The notes under the pieces were generated by a model. That model was not told the origin of the DNA. It saw nothing but the letters and a program-made list of their open reading frames with translations, and did no database searches. 64,000 nt of DNA from Pomphorhynchus laevis (Eukaryota; Acanthocephala; Palaeacanthocephala; Echinorhynchida; Pomphorhynchidae). Location of the stretch: contig WNNJ02002694.1 of the NCBI GenBank assembly GCA_012934845.2, forward strand, positions 186,001-250,000. The letters are read 5' to 3'. This document shows positions 1 through 11,200 of the stretch, one piece after another (the first letter of the stretch is position 1; the number at the start of each line of letters is the position of its first letter). A program made the translations under genes and the position numbers.

Positions 1-1545
1 AGAAAGTTTTAGCTGAACTGCATCGTCTTAAAGAGACAAACTCCAAAGGTGCTGATTTAACGAATAGCAGACTCAATATATACACCACTTTGTAACATAT
101 TTCGACAATCTATTATTGATACGAATCTTCCAAAAGAGTGGAAACAATCGATCATTCACCCCATCTTCAAAAAGGGTGATAGATCTTCAGTAGACAATTA
201 TAGACCAGTAAGTATTACTTGCTTATGTTGTAGAATGTTAGAGCGAATTATACATGGTTATATGGTAAAGTTTTATAGTGAGAATAATGTAATAGCTTCT
301 GAGCAACATGGTTTCCGTAAGGGTTATTCGACAGTTACTAATCTACTCGCTGCCCATCTTGATTGGTCAGCTAATAAAGCCGTATCAATTGCTACTGACA
401 TCATATTCTTCGATTTCTCTAAGACATTTGACAGAGTAGACCATAGACTCCTCCTAAATAAACTAGAGAAAAGTGGCATTCCATTTTTGCTTGTTAGATG
501 GATTGAATCGTTTTTAAGCAATCGTAGTTATTGTGTGCATGTAGATAATTTTTACTCTTCTTCGCGGCCATGTAATATAGGGGTGCCTCAAGGTTCAGTA
601 TTGGGTCCATTGTTATTTAGTGTCTACATCAACGATATCCCGGAATTTATTGATTCTCGGATGCTTTTATATGCAGACGATTTGAAAATCTGGCGGGCAA
701 TTCGTTCACCCAATGATATAGTCAAACTGCAACGGGATATCGATGAAGTCGAAAATTGGGCTCTGCTCAATAGGTTGATTGTAAATATATCAAAATGCAA
801 ACATTTACGTGTTCGTGGCGGAAATGCTCAATCTTTAGTTAATTATAGCTTTCAAAGCAGTGATATAGAACGAGTGAACAAATATAAGGACTTGGGAGTG
901 TGGATAAACAGTAATTTGAGTACCGTCACACATACTGAACATGCTTGTTCAAATGCGTTTGGGATAATCGGTCAACTTCGACGCACTTTCATTGCACTCA
1001 ATCAATTTGCCCTACGTCCGCTAATCTTTGCTCATGTGTTGAGCCGTCTTCTATATGCTGCGCCGTGTGTGTATCCCCAAAATTCAAAAGAACATATTAG
1101 TTCAGAGAGGGTACTTCATAGAGCTACCAAGCTAGCACCGCAACTGAAATTTTTGTCGTACCCTGATCGATTAAAAGCACTTAGACTTGAGACTGTCACG
1201 TGGACCCGCCGGTACATCGATATGAGTATGGTTTGGCAAATTCTTAATGATTTGGATCATCCACTTCGAGATTGTCTTCATTTGCGCTCATCCAATATCC
1301 TCCGAGGCCATGGTTTAACCCTGCGACGTGAAAGGATAAGAAAATCACGAGCTGTCCAATTTGATCGGCGAGTTGTATCTCTGTGGAATAGGCTTGGAGA
1401 GTCAACAGTGTGCAGTAGCAATATCAACGAATTCAAAAAGAAATTACGGATGGAGGATGCCATGGGGAAAGCTGCTTTTCCGTATTTGTGATACTTTTAT
1501 TATATTTTCTTTTTTTCTGCAGTGAACCAGCCAATTAAGCCATGC
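1..1545 (+). mobile_element. CR1-like LINE (family B type), 5'-truncated
   Basis: Reverse transcriptase, C-terminal part and 3' end of a non-LTR retrotransposon cut by the window edge. The reading frame is open from 61 to 1491; before it (3-60) the same protein continues in another frame, so there is at least one frameshift near position 60. The end (1492-1560) has a pyrimidine-rich stretch and then AATAAT-type repeats, like the end of the family B element at 37454-37560. Confidence 0.85.
61..1491 (+). CDS. LINE reverse transcriptase (partial ORF2)
   Basis: Non-LTR reverse transcriptase that would copy element RNA at a nicked chromosomal target. Visible motifs are NYRPVSI, QHGFRKGYST, FDFSKTFDRVDH, GVPQGSVLGPLLF and the catalytic YADD box (LLYADDLKIW). 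The C-terminus has the CR1-typical RGHGLTL...VVSLWNRLG block. The first ATG in frame is at 235, but it is internal to the RT fingers, so it is not the true start. The endonuclease domain lies outside the window. The frame is intact to its stop, so this copy is fairly young. Confidence 0.85.
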   Translation, partial: RIADSIYTPLCNIFRQSIIDTNLPKEWKQSIIHPIFKKGDRSSVDNYRPVSITCLCCRMLERIIHGYMVKFYSENNVIASEQHGFRKGYSTVTNLLAAHLDWSANKAVSIATDIIFFDFSKTFDRVDHRLLLNKLEKSGIPFLLVRWIESFLSNRSYCVHVDNFYSSSRPCNIGVPQGSVLGPLLFSVYINDIPEFIDSRMLLYADDLKIWRAIRSPNDIVKLQRDIDEVENWALLNRLIVNISKCKHLRVRGGNAQSLVNYSFQSSDIERVNKYKDLGVWINSNLSTVTHTEHACSNAFGIIGQLRRTFIALNQFALRPLIFAHVLSRLLYAAPCVYPQNSKEHISSERVLHRATKLAPQLKFLSYPDRLKALRLETVTWTRRYIDMSMVWQILNDLDHPLRDCLHLRSSNILRGHGLTLRRERIRKSRAVQFDRRVVSLWNRLGESTVCSSNINEFKKKLRMEDAMGKAAFPYL

Positions 1546-1559
1546 TTTTATGTGCTGTT

Positions 1560-2060
1560 AAAACATTAATAATAATAAATAATACTCCAAAATATTAGCA
1601 AATAATGTACCGAAATATTAGTAAATAATATGTTAAAATATTAATAAATAATACGCCAAAATGTTAGTAAATAATACTTTAATATATTAATAAATAATAC
1701 TCCAATATATTAATAAATATGTCAAAATATTAATAAATAATAAGTCAAAGTATTTATAAATAATATGTAAACTTATCAATAAATAAGACGCCAAAATATT
1801 ATTAAATAATACTTCAATATATTAGTTATAATAATAAAAAATATTAATAAATAATGTACCAAAATATTAGTAAATAATGTACCAAAATATTAATAAATAA
1901 TACTCTAATATATTAATAATTCCCAAAAATATTAATAAATAATATGCCAAAATATTAATAAATAATTTATTAATAAATATTAATAATTAATAAATTAATG
2001 AATAATTAATTAATATTAAATTAATAAATATTTATTAATTTATTAATAGATATTAATAAA
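1560..2060. repeat. AT-rich minisatellite after a LINE tail
   Basis: Imperfect tandem units of about 20 bp of the form AATAATACTCCAAAATATT with many variants. It starts exactly where the LINE ends in AATAAT units, so it probably grew from the LINE tail. The last part (1960-2110) decays into simple AAT/ATT sequence. Confidence 0.7.
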
Positions 2061-2264
2061 TAATTTATAATTATTTATTATTTAATTATTTAAAATGCTA
2101 TTTATCAGTATTTTTAATTTATAAATAAAATAACATGTGTAGTTAGCCGATATGATTATAACAACCACAAAATGATTATTTTTAATTATTGTTTAAAATG
2201 TAAATATTATGTAATATCATAATTGCTATTTTATACTTTGTTATTAAAATTAAAGTGGTTTGAA

Positions 2265-5200
2265 ATGATGGAAGAGCTTCAAGATTCTGTAGAGTCAGAC
2301 AACACGCACAAGTGTGTTGAGTGCGGACATACATGTAGCTCGTCAACACAGAGTTCTGAATTTTGTACTAAATCTGAATGCTGCAAATATTACAGCGAGT
2401 CAGGCTCTAAAACAACAGAATTATCCAGCAAAGAAAAATCGGTAATCTGTTTTTGTTGTTTGCAATTAAAGAATTTGAACTTTAGCTGGGCATTGTTAAT
2501 CGAAGCGAAAGTTCACCAATTTTGAAAAATTCGGAAGTTCAACGCATTCTTAATAACTCGATTAGATGGTACGAAGAGCAATTACATGTTCAAATGTATT
2601 TGCAGGCGGAAATGTTTGAGAGCCGTATATCTGATGTCGACAGAAAATTTGATAATACAATTAAAGACATTAAGTAGGTGAAAATTGCTAATGTGTCGAT
2701 ACTTTTCCTTAATTTAATTTTACATATATATAATGCCTTCAGTCACTTGATAAATATACAAATTAATATACATTCAATACACATTAAGTATATCTTATGA
2801 TATTCGTCATTCGAAACAATCAATTATTAAATCAAAACTATCTTTGATTCTTGACTTTATTTCCGATGAGTATTTAATTATGTTACTGCTTAAAACATTT
2901 ATTTATTAAAGAATATTAAATATTATATGCTGTTTGATCGGCTGTAATCCACGTCTTAATAATTCATTCTATCAGCAGTGTCAACTATACGATACATGTT
3001 TCATTTCCTTGTATAAACTTCAAAGCACTACGCGTGTACAACATTAAATAGAATTTAACTGGGTATTTAAAATGTTGGTATAGACTACGTACGTAATTAA
3101 CAGAAAATATTTTAAATCTAAAATTAATTATGTAAACAATCTATTAAGCCAGACGTGAAAGAACGACGTCAAGTAAACCATCAAGTAAATATAAATATAT
3201 GGATAAAATTGAGTAAATAGAATCCTTATTTAAAAAATATAATATAGTGCCAACTATATAATCCTTATATAAAAAAGATAATTTTGAATGACGAATACAT
3301 TAAATTAACATTAACTAAAACTACTATTAATTTATATCGTAAAGATGACATATTTAAATTTACAAGAAACATATTTTTGCATGAGCATTCATGCATACCA
3401 TATAATATAAAATATAATACATTAAATAATGAAATTTTAAGAATTGCAACAATATGTAATGATATTGGCTTTCTTCAAAATCATTTAAATAATTTAATAG
3501 ATACATATTTTAAACTAGGTTACTATAGAAATAACATCAAGCAGAAAATAGTAAAATATATAAATAACACAATAATATTAAGAATAAATTTAAAATCATT
3601 AGCGGAAAATTTTTATGGATGGATAATTAATATACTTTGCATTAGAATAAGATACTAGATAGTTATTTCAGAGGAAATACATCATTAGCATGTATTTGGC
3701 CTCGCTGCTATGTTGGGTAGAGGAGTGAGGGGCCGAAACCTGTTAGTATAGCAGTTCCTCCTGATGACCTCTAATTCTTATTCTGATACAACGTCTGTTA
3801 TTTATTAGTCAATTCATAAAAATGACGTTTATTTTAAATTTTATTTTTTTAACTTGATTTAAATTATAGAAAATCTAAAAACAATTATTAATTTTATTAT
3901 TTAATTATTAAATTTTGATTTATCATTATTATGTTTTGTTTAGTTTATAATTATATTAAATACGTAGACTCAGTTAGCTGATTTGATTGATACCGTTTCG
4001 TTATTATTATGACTCATCAGTGGCAGATCCCTCCCACTGTTGGATGCAGATGAGGACTAGCAGACGGCAAAAAACAAGTCATGTGTATGATGTACTAGAA
4101 CATCTCTAGTACCATCATAGAGTGGTAGGCCAGCATTATAGTTTCACCAAAAGTGATCATTAGCAAAAACACTGGCAAATGCCAGCGCAGCTATCTTTTA
4201 TATCGGCTAACTTCTTATCTCGAACGAGAGTGATAACATTCCGCGGGAATTATGTAAACAATATTTTAAGCCAGACGTGAAAGAACGACGATAATAGTAT
4301 CTGATACCGTTTCGTCATTACAATGACTCATCAGTGCCAGATCACTCCCACTGCTGGATGCAGAGGAGGACTGGCAGACGGCAATAAACACGTCATGTGC
4401 ATGAGGCACTAGAACACCTCTAGTACCATCACAGAGTGCTAAACCAGCACTACATCTTCGTCAAAAATGAATATTAGCAAACGCTCTGGCAAATGCCAGC
4501 GCAGGTATCTTTTATATCGGCTAACTTTTTATCTCAAACGAGAGTGATACAATTCTGCTTGAATTATGTAAGCAATATTTTAAAACAGACGCGAAAGAAC
4601 AATATTGTCTTTGCTATTGATCGTTTTTGGTGAAACTATAATGCTAGTTTAGCATTATATGATGGTACCAGATGTGTTCTAGTACCTCATGCACATGACT
4701 TGTTTTTTCCGTCTGCTAGTCCTCCTCTGCATCCAGCAGTGGGAGTGATCTGGCACTGATGAGTCATTGTAATGACGAAACGGTATCAGATACTATTATC
4801 GTCGTTCTTTCACGTCTGGCTTAAAATATTGTTTACATAATTCCCGCGGAATGTTATCACTCTCGTTCGAGATAAGAAGTTAGCCGATATAAAAGATAGC
4901 TGCGCTGGCATTTGCCAGTGTTTTTGCTAATGATCACTTTTGGTGAAACTATAATGCTGGCCTACCACTCTATGATGGTACTAGAGATGTTCTAGTACAT
5001 CATACACATGACTTGATTCTTGCCGTCTGCTTGTCCATCTCTGTATCCAGCAGTGGGAGGGATCTGGCACTGATGAGTCATTGTGATGATTAAACGGTAT
5101 TAAACGGTATCGCTTTTTCATTATCTAATAATTAACATTTTATTAATTATAATTAATATATTAATTATAATTAATTATAAAATTTATTAATTTGGATTAT

Positions 5201-8200
5201 TTGAAATTTATGTAAATTAAAACAAACAACTTAAATCTAAGTATTACAATGTTTAAAAATATTGTAATTTATTAGAACTTTATCAACTTTTATAATGCAA
5301 TTTTCAGACTAAGGGATGTATTTTGATGATATTCTTAACTTTATCGGCAATGCTTGTAATATGCACGCAAAGCCGAGAGCCCAAAGATGGTCTAAAATAA
5401 TCCATCTCAATTAATATTAATAAATTGTTATGATATAATATTAATAGTCGTTGTGCGTAGCTAAACATTATATCACAGCTATTGTACACAATTACAATAA
5501 CTGAAATTGTGTAGCTATTGAGTATCGGGGATACCGTTGTGCCAAGAATTATAAACCATGTTCAAATTGTAAAACGGAAGGATGTCCTAATCGAGCTCGG
5601 AGATGCTTAACAAACTCAATACACTTGACAAATATCAATCCGGTTATTATGTTACCTTGGACAGCACAGCGTCGCCTAGTTTTACAATAAATTACATTTA
5701 CAACAAAGCATGTAATTGGCGTTCGATTTATTGGAATTTTAGTTTCCTACTTCAACTGTGTGGCAAATGGAAGTAATATGGATTATAAATTGATTGTATT
5801 GAAATGGTAGAATAGCTTCAAAATTATGAAGATATTTTGCCAATACGTCCTGCAAAAGTTTCTATGCGTAAAGTATTTTAGTACGTTATTCTGCCAAATT
5901 TAGGGAATCCGTTTTTGAGTAAAGAAATTATTATTAAAAAATTCATTACAAATTAATCTTTTTATCGTTAATGTAAAAATGCCATTTCCTAATTTATCAA
6001 TTTGGACACATGTCTCTTAAGAGAATCCGTTTTTGGTTCTATTGAGAATTTTTATTAGATTACTCTCGTTATAAACTTACTGACGTTTGCAATTGGCTCA
6101 ATGGATTTGTTACGTAATTTTGCAGAACCCTAATTGAAATTTGATTTTTATTTAATTATACAAGCAACAATTTTACATTATTGTTGTCGTGTTAAAAGCC
6201 CCCAACAATAGCGCATACCATTTTATTTTGCCTTAGAAATGATATTGAATCAAATGCCAAATATCAACCTAGTGTAAGCGACATCAAGAATCAAATTGAA
6301 CAGTACGCAGCAGAATTTAGCCGTCCGCTTGTGCATGTGCTACGTGAATATTCGACGATTTTGGTAATTTTAATATTTAAATTTTATTTAATATCTTACA
6401 GAATATTGTTTCGTCTATAATTTATGAAAATATCGTTTAACCCAATCATGTAAAAATTCAAAAAATCCAAGTTCATAAAGTAAATATTAGTGTTGGATAT
6501 TGCAAGTGGCAAACTAATTCGAACAAAAAGCTTCAAATAAAATTTTAATAGGGATAAATCTTGTTTATAAAAATTGAAAGACGTGGATTACGTCGTTTTA
6601 AAAAATGGATAAATATATTATTGAACAGGTTAGATAAATTGATATTGTCTTTTAATCGCGTAAAGTAAACAGCTACTTTGGGATTGATCTTCATTGTAAT
6701 TATTATCATTGTAGCTATAATCGCCAATGTATGATAATTTTACAGGTCAGGATTATATTATAAAATTACATATCAATTTAAAATTAAATTCATCTTCAAG
6801 CAAACTCGCTTGTAAGTGAAAATAACGTGATAATTTAGTCAATATTTTAATGTGTAGTTAAATTGATACAATGAATACTTTCGAAATAATCAAATTTTCA
6901 CGAAAATAAAATATAAAATTTCATTTATTTAAATAACATAAAATAAATAAAAATTCAGAAAAATGAACATTCTATTAAGTTAGATTGTCGAACGTAACTT
7001 TAATCCTAAATTTATTAAGAGCCTTTTAGAAATGAATGTTCTCTGCAATCGTGGACTGCAGAGAACATTGAATGCGATTTTATATCTTAATTTTTATTAC
7101 TTCAAAGATCCTTAATATTTTAGAACTCCATGCAAGAACAAATCGGAACTGTTAAAGCGAATATTGAATTAATAAAACTAAATCAAGCGGAACAATGTAA
7201 ACACGTATCCAAAGAAATTGAAAAGATTGCGAGTCAGATAATAAAGCATTCGTCTAAATTAAATGAGGTCCGTTGATTATACTACAGTAATTGCCATTTA
7301 TCAATTGTGATATTTAACATTATCCTTTTAATATAAAATAAATCCAAAATTAGTATGAATTTCTTAATTATTTAATTTTAACAATTACTTTTTTCAAAAT
7401 TTCGGATATAAAGTTTCAGTCATTTCATGTGGAATTCAATCTACATAAATTATTGAATTTTCAAAAATTAAAAGTTAATCTTCAACTTTAATTACTGACA
7501 AATTACTAGTAAAATATCAGTACTTTAGATTGCTACAAGGCCAATAAGAAGCTGCAGTTGACCCACATCGATGTCATTATCAATACCAAAATTAGTAAAA
7601 ATGTAGTAAAATGATTGATTTTGTATTTTTTAGATAATATGTTACGAAAATTATTTACTGAGATCAAGTATCAATCTCGATCGCCATGTGATGCTTACTA
7701 AATGGCGTTTATATTCCATTAGATGGATCATTTATGAGCCATTTATGTTATTTATTAGTCAATTTATAAAAATTGATTTTTATTTCTTCGAATGACGTCT
7801 AGTTTCGGTCTAGTTTCGTGGTTCCGTGATATTTTCGTATGCATGTTTTCGATTGGCAATTTTTACCGTTAAATTAACAAATTAATTTAAAGAACAATAT
7901 TTGCAGGTTTATCAGGATAAGTAAAATATTATACATTAATTATAAATAATAAAAGTGATCAACACAAGGTGTGTTGATCATCCGGGTAAGTGATCAGTGA
8001 GCAAACGATGTATCAGACGATCTGATACTTTATTAAGAGATAAATAATAGATTCAATTATTGTAGATAGTTAACGTTAACCTTGATAAATAGCTTTTATG
8101 TTTTTAGGTCGACAAGCACCTTAACGAATCAATGGTAGAAAGCAGTACAAATATATCACAAATAAAAACCACCAATGATAAAATACTTAATGAAATTGCC

Positions 8201-11200
8201 ACAATAAAGGTAATATATATATGCTATTCCTGAGTAACGAACGATTACAGACGAAATTACGGAATTTCTTTATGCTTAAATAATAATGTCATTCATTTCC
8301 AGTTGACCGGCATGATACATAAACAATAGAATGTGTGTTCAATTCATATTGATCCAATTATGACTTTCTCAGTATAATTAGATTACAATAATCAGATTTA
8401 TAATTAATTTAAATAGTAAATTATAATTTAATAATTTAATAAATAATTTAATTATAAATTAGATTTTCTCATTTAATATAATGTATTATCGATCCAAATT
8501 AAATTATTTAATTGAATTATATTGTAAATACGTGCAACTCTTGTTTAATTTGGTATTTTTATTTATTTCGGAAATAAATTAACAAATAACTATTTTAAAT
8601 GTGATTTACATTTCAAGGACAACTTGAAACATTAACAGCATTGAAATTAATCGCTAAATCTATTTGCAGGAAATTGTTTCGGAATCCAACCTAAAGTCTA
8701 AAGATGATATTGCCCGACTCTGTGATATACAGCAGGCTAACAATAAAGCTATATCTGAGATTTTTGACGCTAAATTTCAAAGTATAGAATATACACTGGA
8801 TGGACAAAATGCCGTAAGCTATCGATATATTTTTATTAAATTAAAATAATTTCAATCCACTGTCGTAGTTTTTTCATAAGCCAGGTTCTAGTGCAATGAC
8901 GAACTCACAGTCGGTAAACATCATAAATATAATTCTATTCAGTATTTTAGAGCATATTATTTATTTCGAGTAGTTACTGAGTTTATGTATAAATTAATTT
9001 ATAATTTATATTATATCATGTTTCATTAAGACATGTCTATCATATAAGCAGGTTACCCAATTTAAAATTGTTAAACCACAGTCAAGGATTTTAAAAAATT
9101 CGGTTATAAATATATCAAAATAAATAAATTAATAAATACATAAATAGGATTACAGGAATTTAATCTCGGCAAATAGATATAAGCAAATTATTGAAGTTTC
9201 GACCGCGCTAAGTCAAACCTTTATCAAAATCTTAAACTGTAAAAAGTTAATTGTAAGTTCAGATAGTCAAGTTTTATTTATTATATTATATATAGTAGAT
9301 ATACAGTATATATCGGCAATACGTAGTAGATATATATTGCCGATATTTTTTATTATATATAAGTATTTTGCCACTGCTGCTCAAGATCTCTTCCTGTACA
9401 TTCGATCATACAAAGACTTGCTAATAGCACATCAGCTATTACTTCAGTAGAAGGTAAACATCCCCAAATATTCTACCAAAACAACAACAAATTTAAGTCG
9501 ATTTAAAAATATTAATCAAAGAGCAAAATTATGTGCCAAGCCTGTTAACGTTCAAAATGTAAAACATGTAAAGTTTTCATAAATTTGATGGCTACGAAAT
9601 ACTACACCGGTTGCATTCATATTATGATGGATGTATAATATGATGGATGAACGGCCACGCAGCGAAATTATTTAAATGTTCGAAAGCTGAAAACGAAAAC
9701 ATTGAAAGCTGATCCTGATGCCGTGACACCAGTCACTAAAAATTTGTAAAATTTTTGAAAATTTAGTTTTTTAATAAAGTAATATTTTACTATTAATAAA
9801 ATTACCTAAAATGCAAAAAGTATATTTAAAATTATATTTTTAATAAAAATACTATACCGGTTGCATTCATATTATGATGGATGTATAATATGATGGATGA
9901 ACGGCCACGCAGCGAAATTATTTAAATTTTCGAAAGCTGAAAACGAAAACATTGAAAGCTGATCCTGATAGCCGTGACACCAGTCACTAAAAATTTGTAA
10001 AATTTTTGAAAATTTAGTTTTTTAATAAAGTAATATTTTACTATTAATAAAATTACCTAAAATGCAAAAAGTATATTTAAAATTATATTTTTAATAAAAA
10101 TACTATACCGGTTGCATTCATATTATGATGGATGTATAATATGATGGATGAACGGCCACGCAGCGAAATTATTTAAATTTTCGAAAGCTGAAAACGAAAA
10201 CATTGAAAGCTGATCCTGATAGCCGTGACACCAGTCACTAAAAATTTGTAAAATTTTTGAAAATTTAGTTTTTTAATAAAGTAATATTTTACTATTAATA
10301 AAATTACCTAAAATGCAAAAAGTATATTTAAAATTATATTTTTAATAAAAATACTATACCGGTTGCATTCATATTATGATGGATGTATAATATGATGGAT
10401 GAACGGCCACGCAGCGAAATTATTTAAATTTTCGAAAGCTGAAAACGAAAACATTGAAAGCTGATCCTGATAGCCGTGACACCAGTCACTAAAAATTTGT
10501 AAAATTTTTGAAAATTTAGTTTTTTAATAAAGTAATATTTTACTATTAATAAAATTACCTAAAATGCAAAAAGTATATTTAAAATTATATTTTTAATAAA
10601 AATACTATACCGGTTGCATTCATATTATGATGGATGTATAATATGATGGATGAACGGCCACGCAGCGAAATTATTTAAATTTTCGAAAGCTGAAAACGAA
10701 AACATTGAAAGCTGATCCTGATGCCGTGACACCAGTCACTAAAAATTTGTAAAATTTTTGAAAATTTAGTTTTTTAATAAAGTAATATTTTACTATTAAT
10801 AAAATTACCTAAAATGCAAAAAGTATATTTAAAATTATATTTTTAATAAAAATACTATACCGGTTGCATTCATATTATGATGGATGTATAATATGATGGA
10901 TGAACGGCCACGCAGCGAAATTATTTAAATTTTCGAAAGCTGAAAACGAAAACATTGAAAGCTGATCCTGATGCCGTGACACCAGTCACTAAAAATTTGT
11001 AAAATTTTTGAAAATTTAGTTTTTTAATAAAGTAATATTTTACTATTAATAAAATTACCTAAAATGCAAAAAGTATATTTAAAGTTATATTTTTAATAAA
11101 AATACTATACCGGTTGCATTCATATTATGATGGATGTATAATATGATGGATGAACGGCCACGCAGCGAAATTATTTAAATTTTCGAAAGCTGAAAACGAA

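Larger units (their letters stand above)
3986..4605 (-). mobile_element. Retrozyme-like tandem dimer, minus orientation
   Basis: Two head-to-tail units with a 314-bp period (predicted ribozyme cleavage points 4305 and 3991). Each unit holds a hammerhead ribozyme. No protein is encoded. Tandem 170-400 bp repeats with type I hammerheads match the described animal retrozymes, which give small circular RNAs and depend on other elements' reverse transcriptase. It faces the plus-strand copy at 4621-5113, forming a large palindrome. Confidence 0.75.
4621..5113 (+). mobile_element. Retrozyme-like tandem copies, plus orientation
   Basis: A partial unit (4621-4785) followed by a full unit to 5099; the spacing of predicted cleavage points (4785, 5099) is again 314. 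It is the inverted partner of 3986-4605, with the axis near 4610. The right end repeats TAAACGGTAT, suggesting an irregular junction. Confidence 0.75.
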
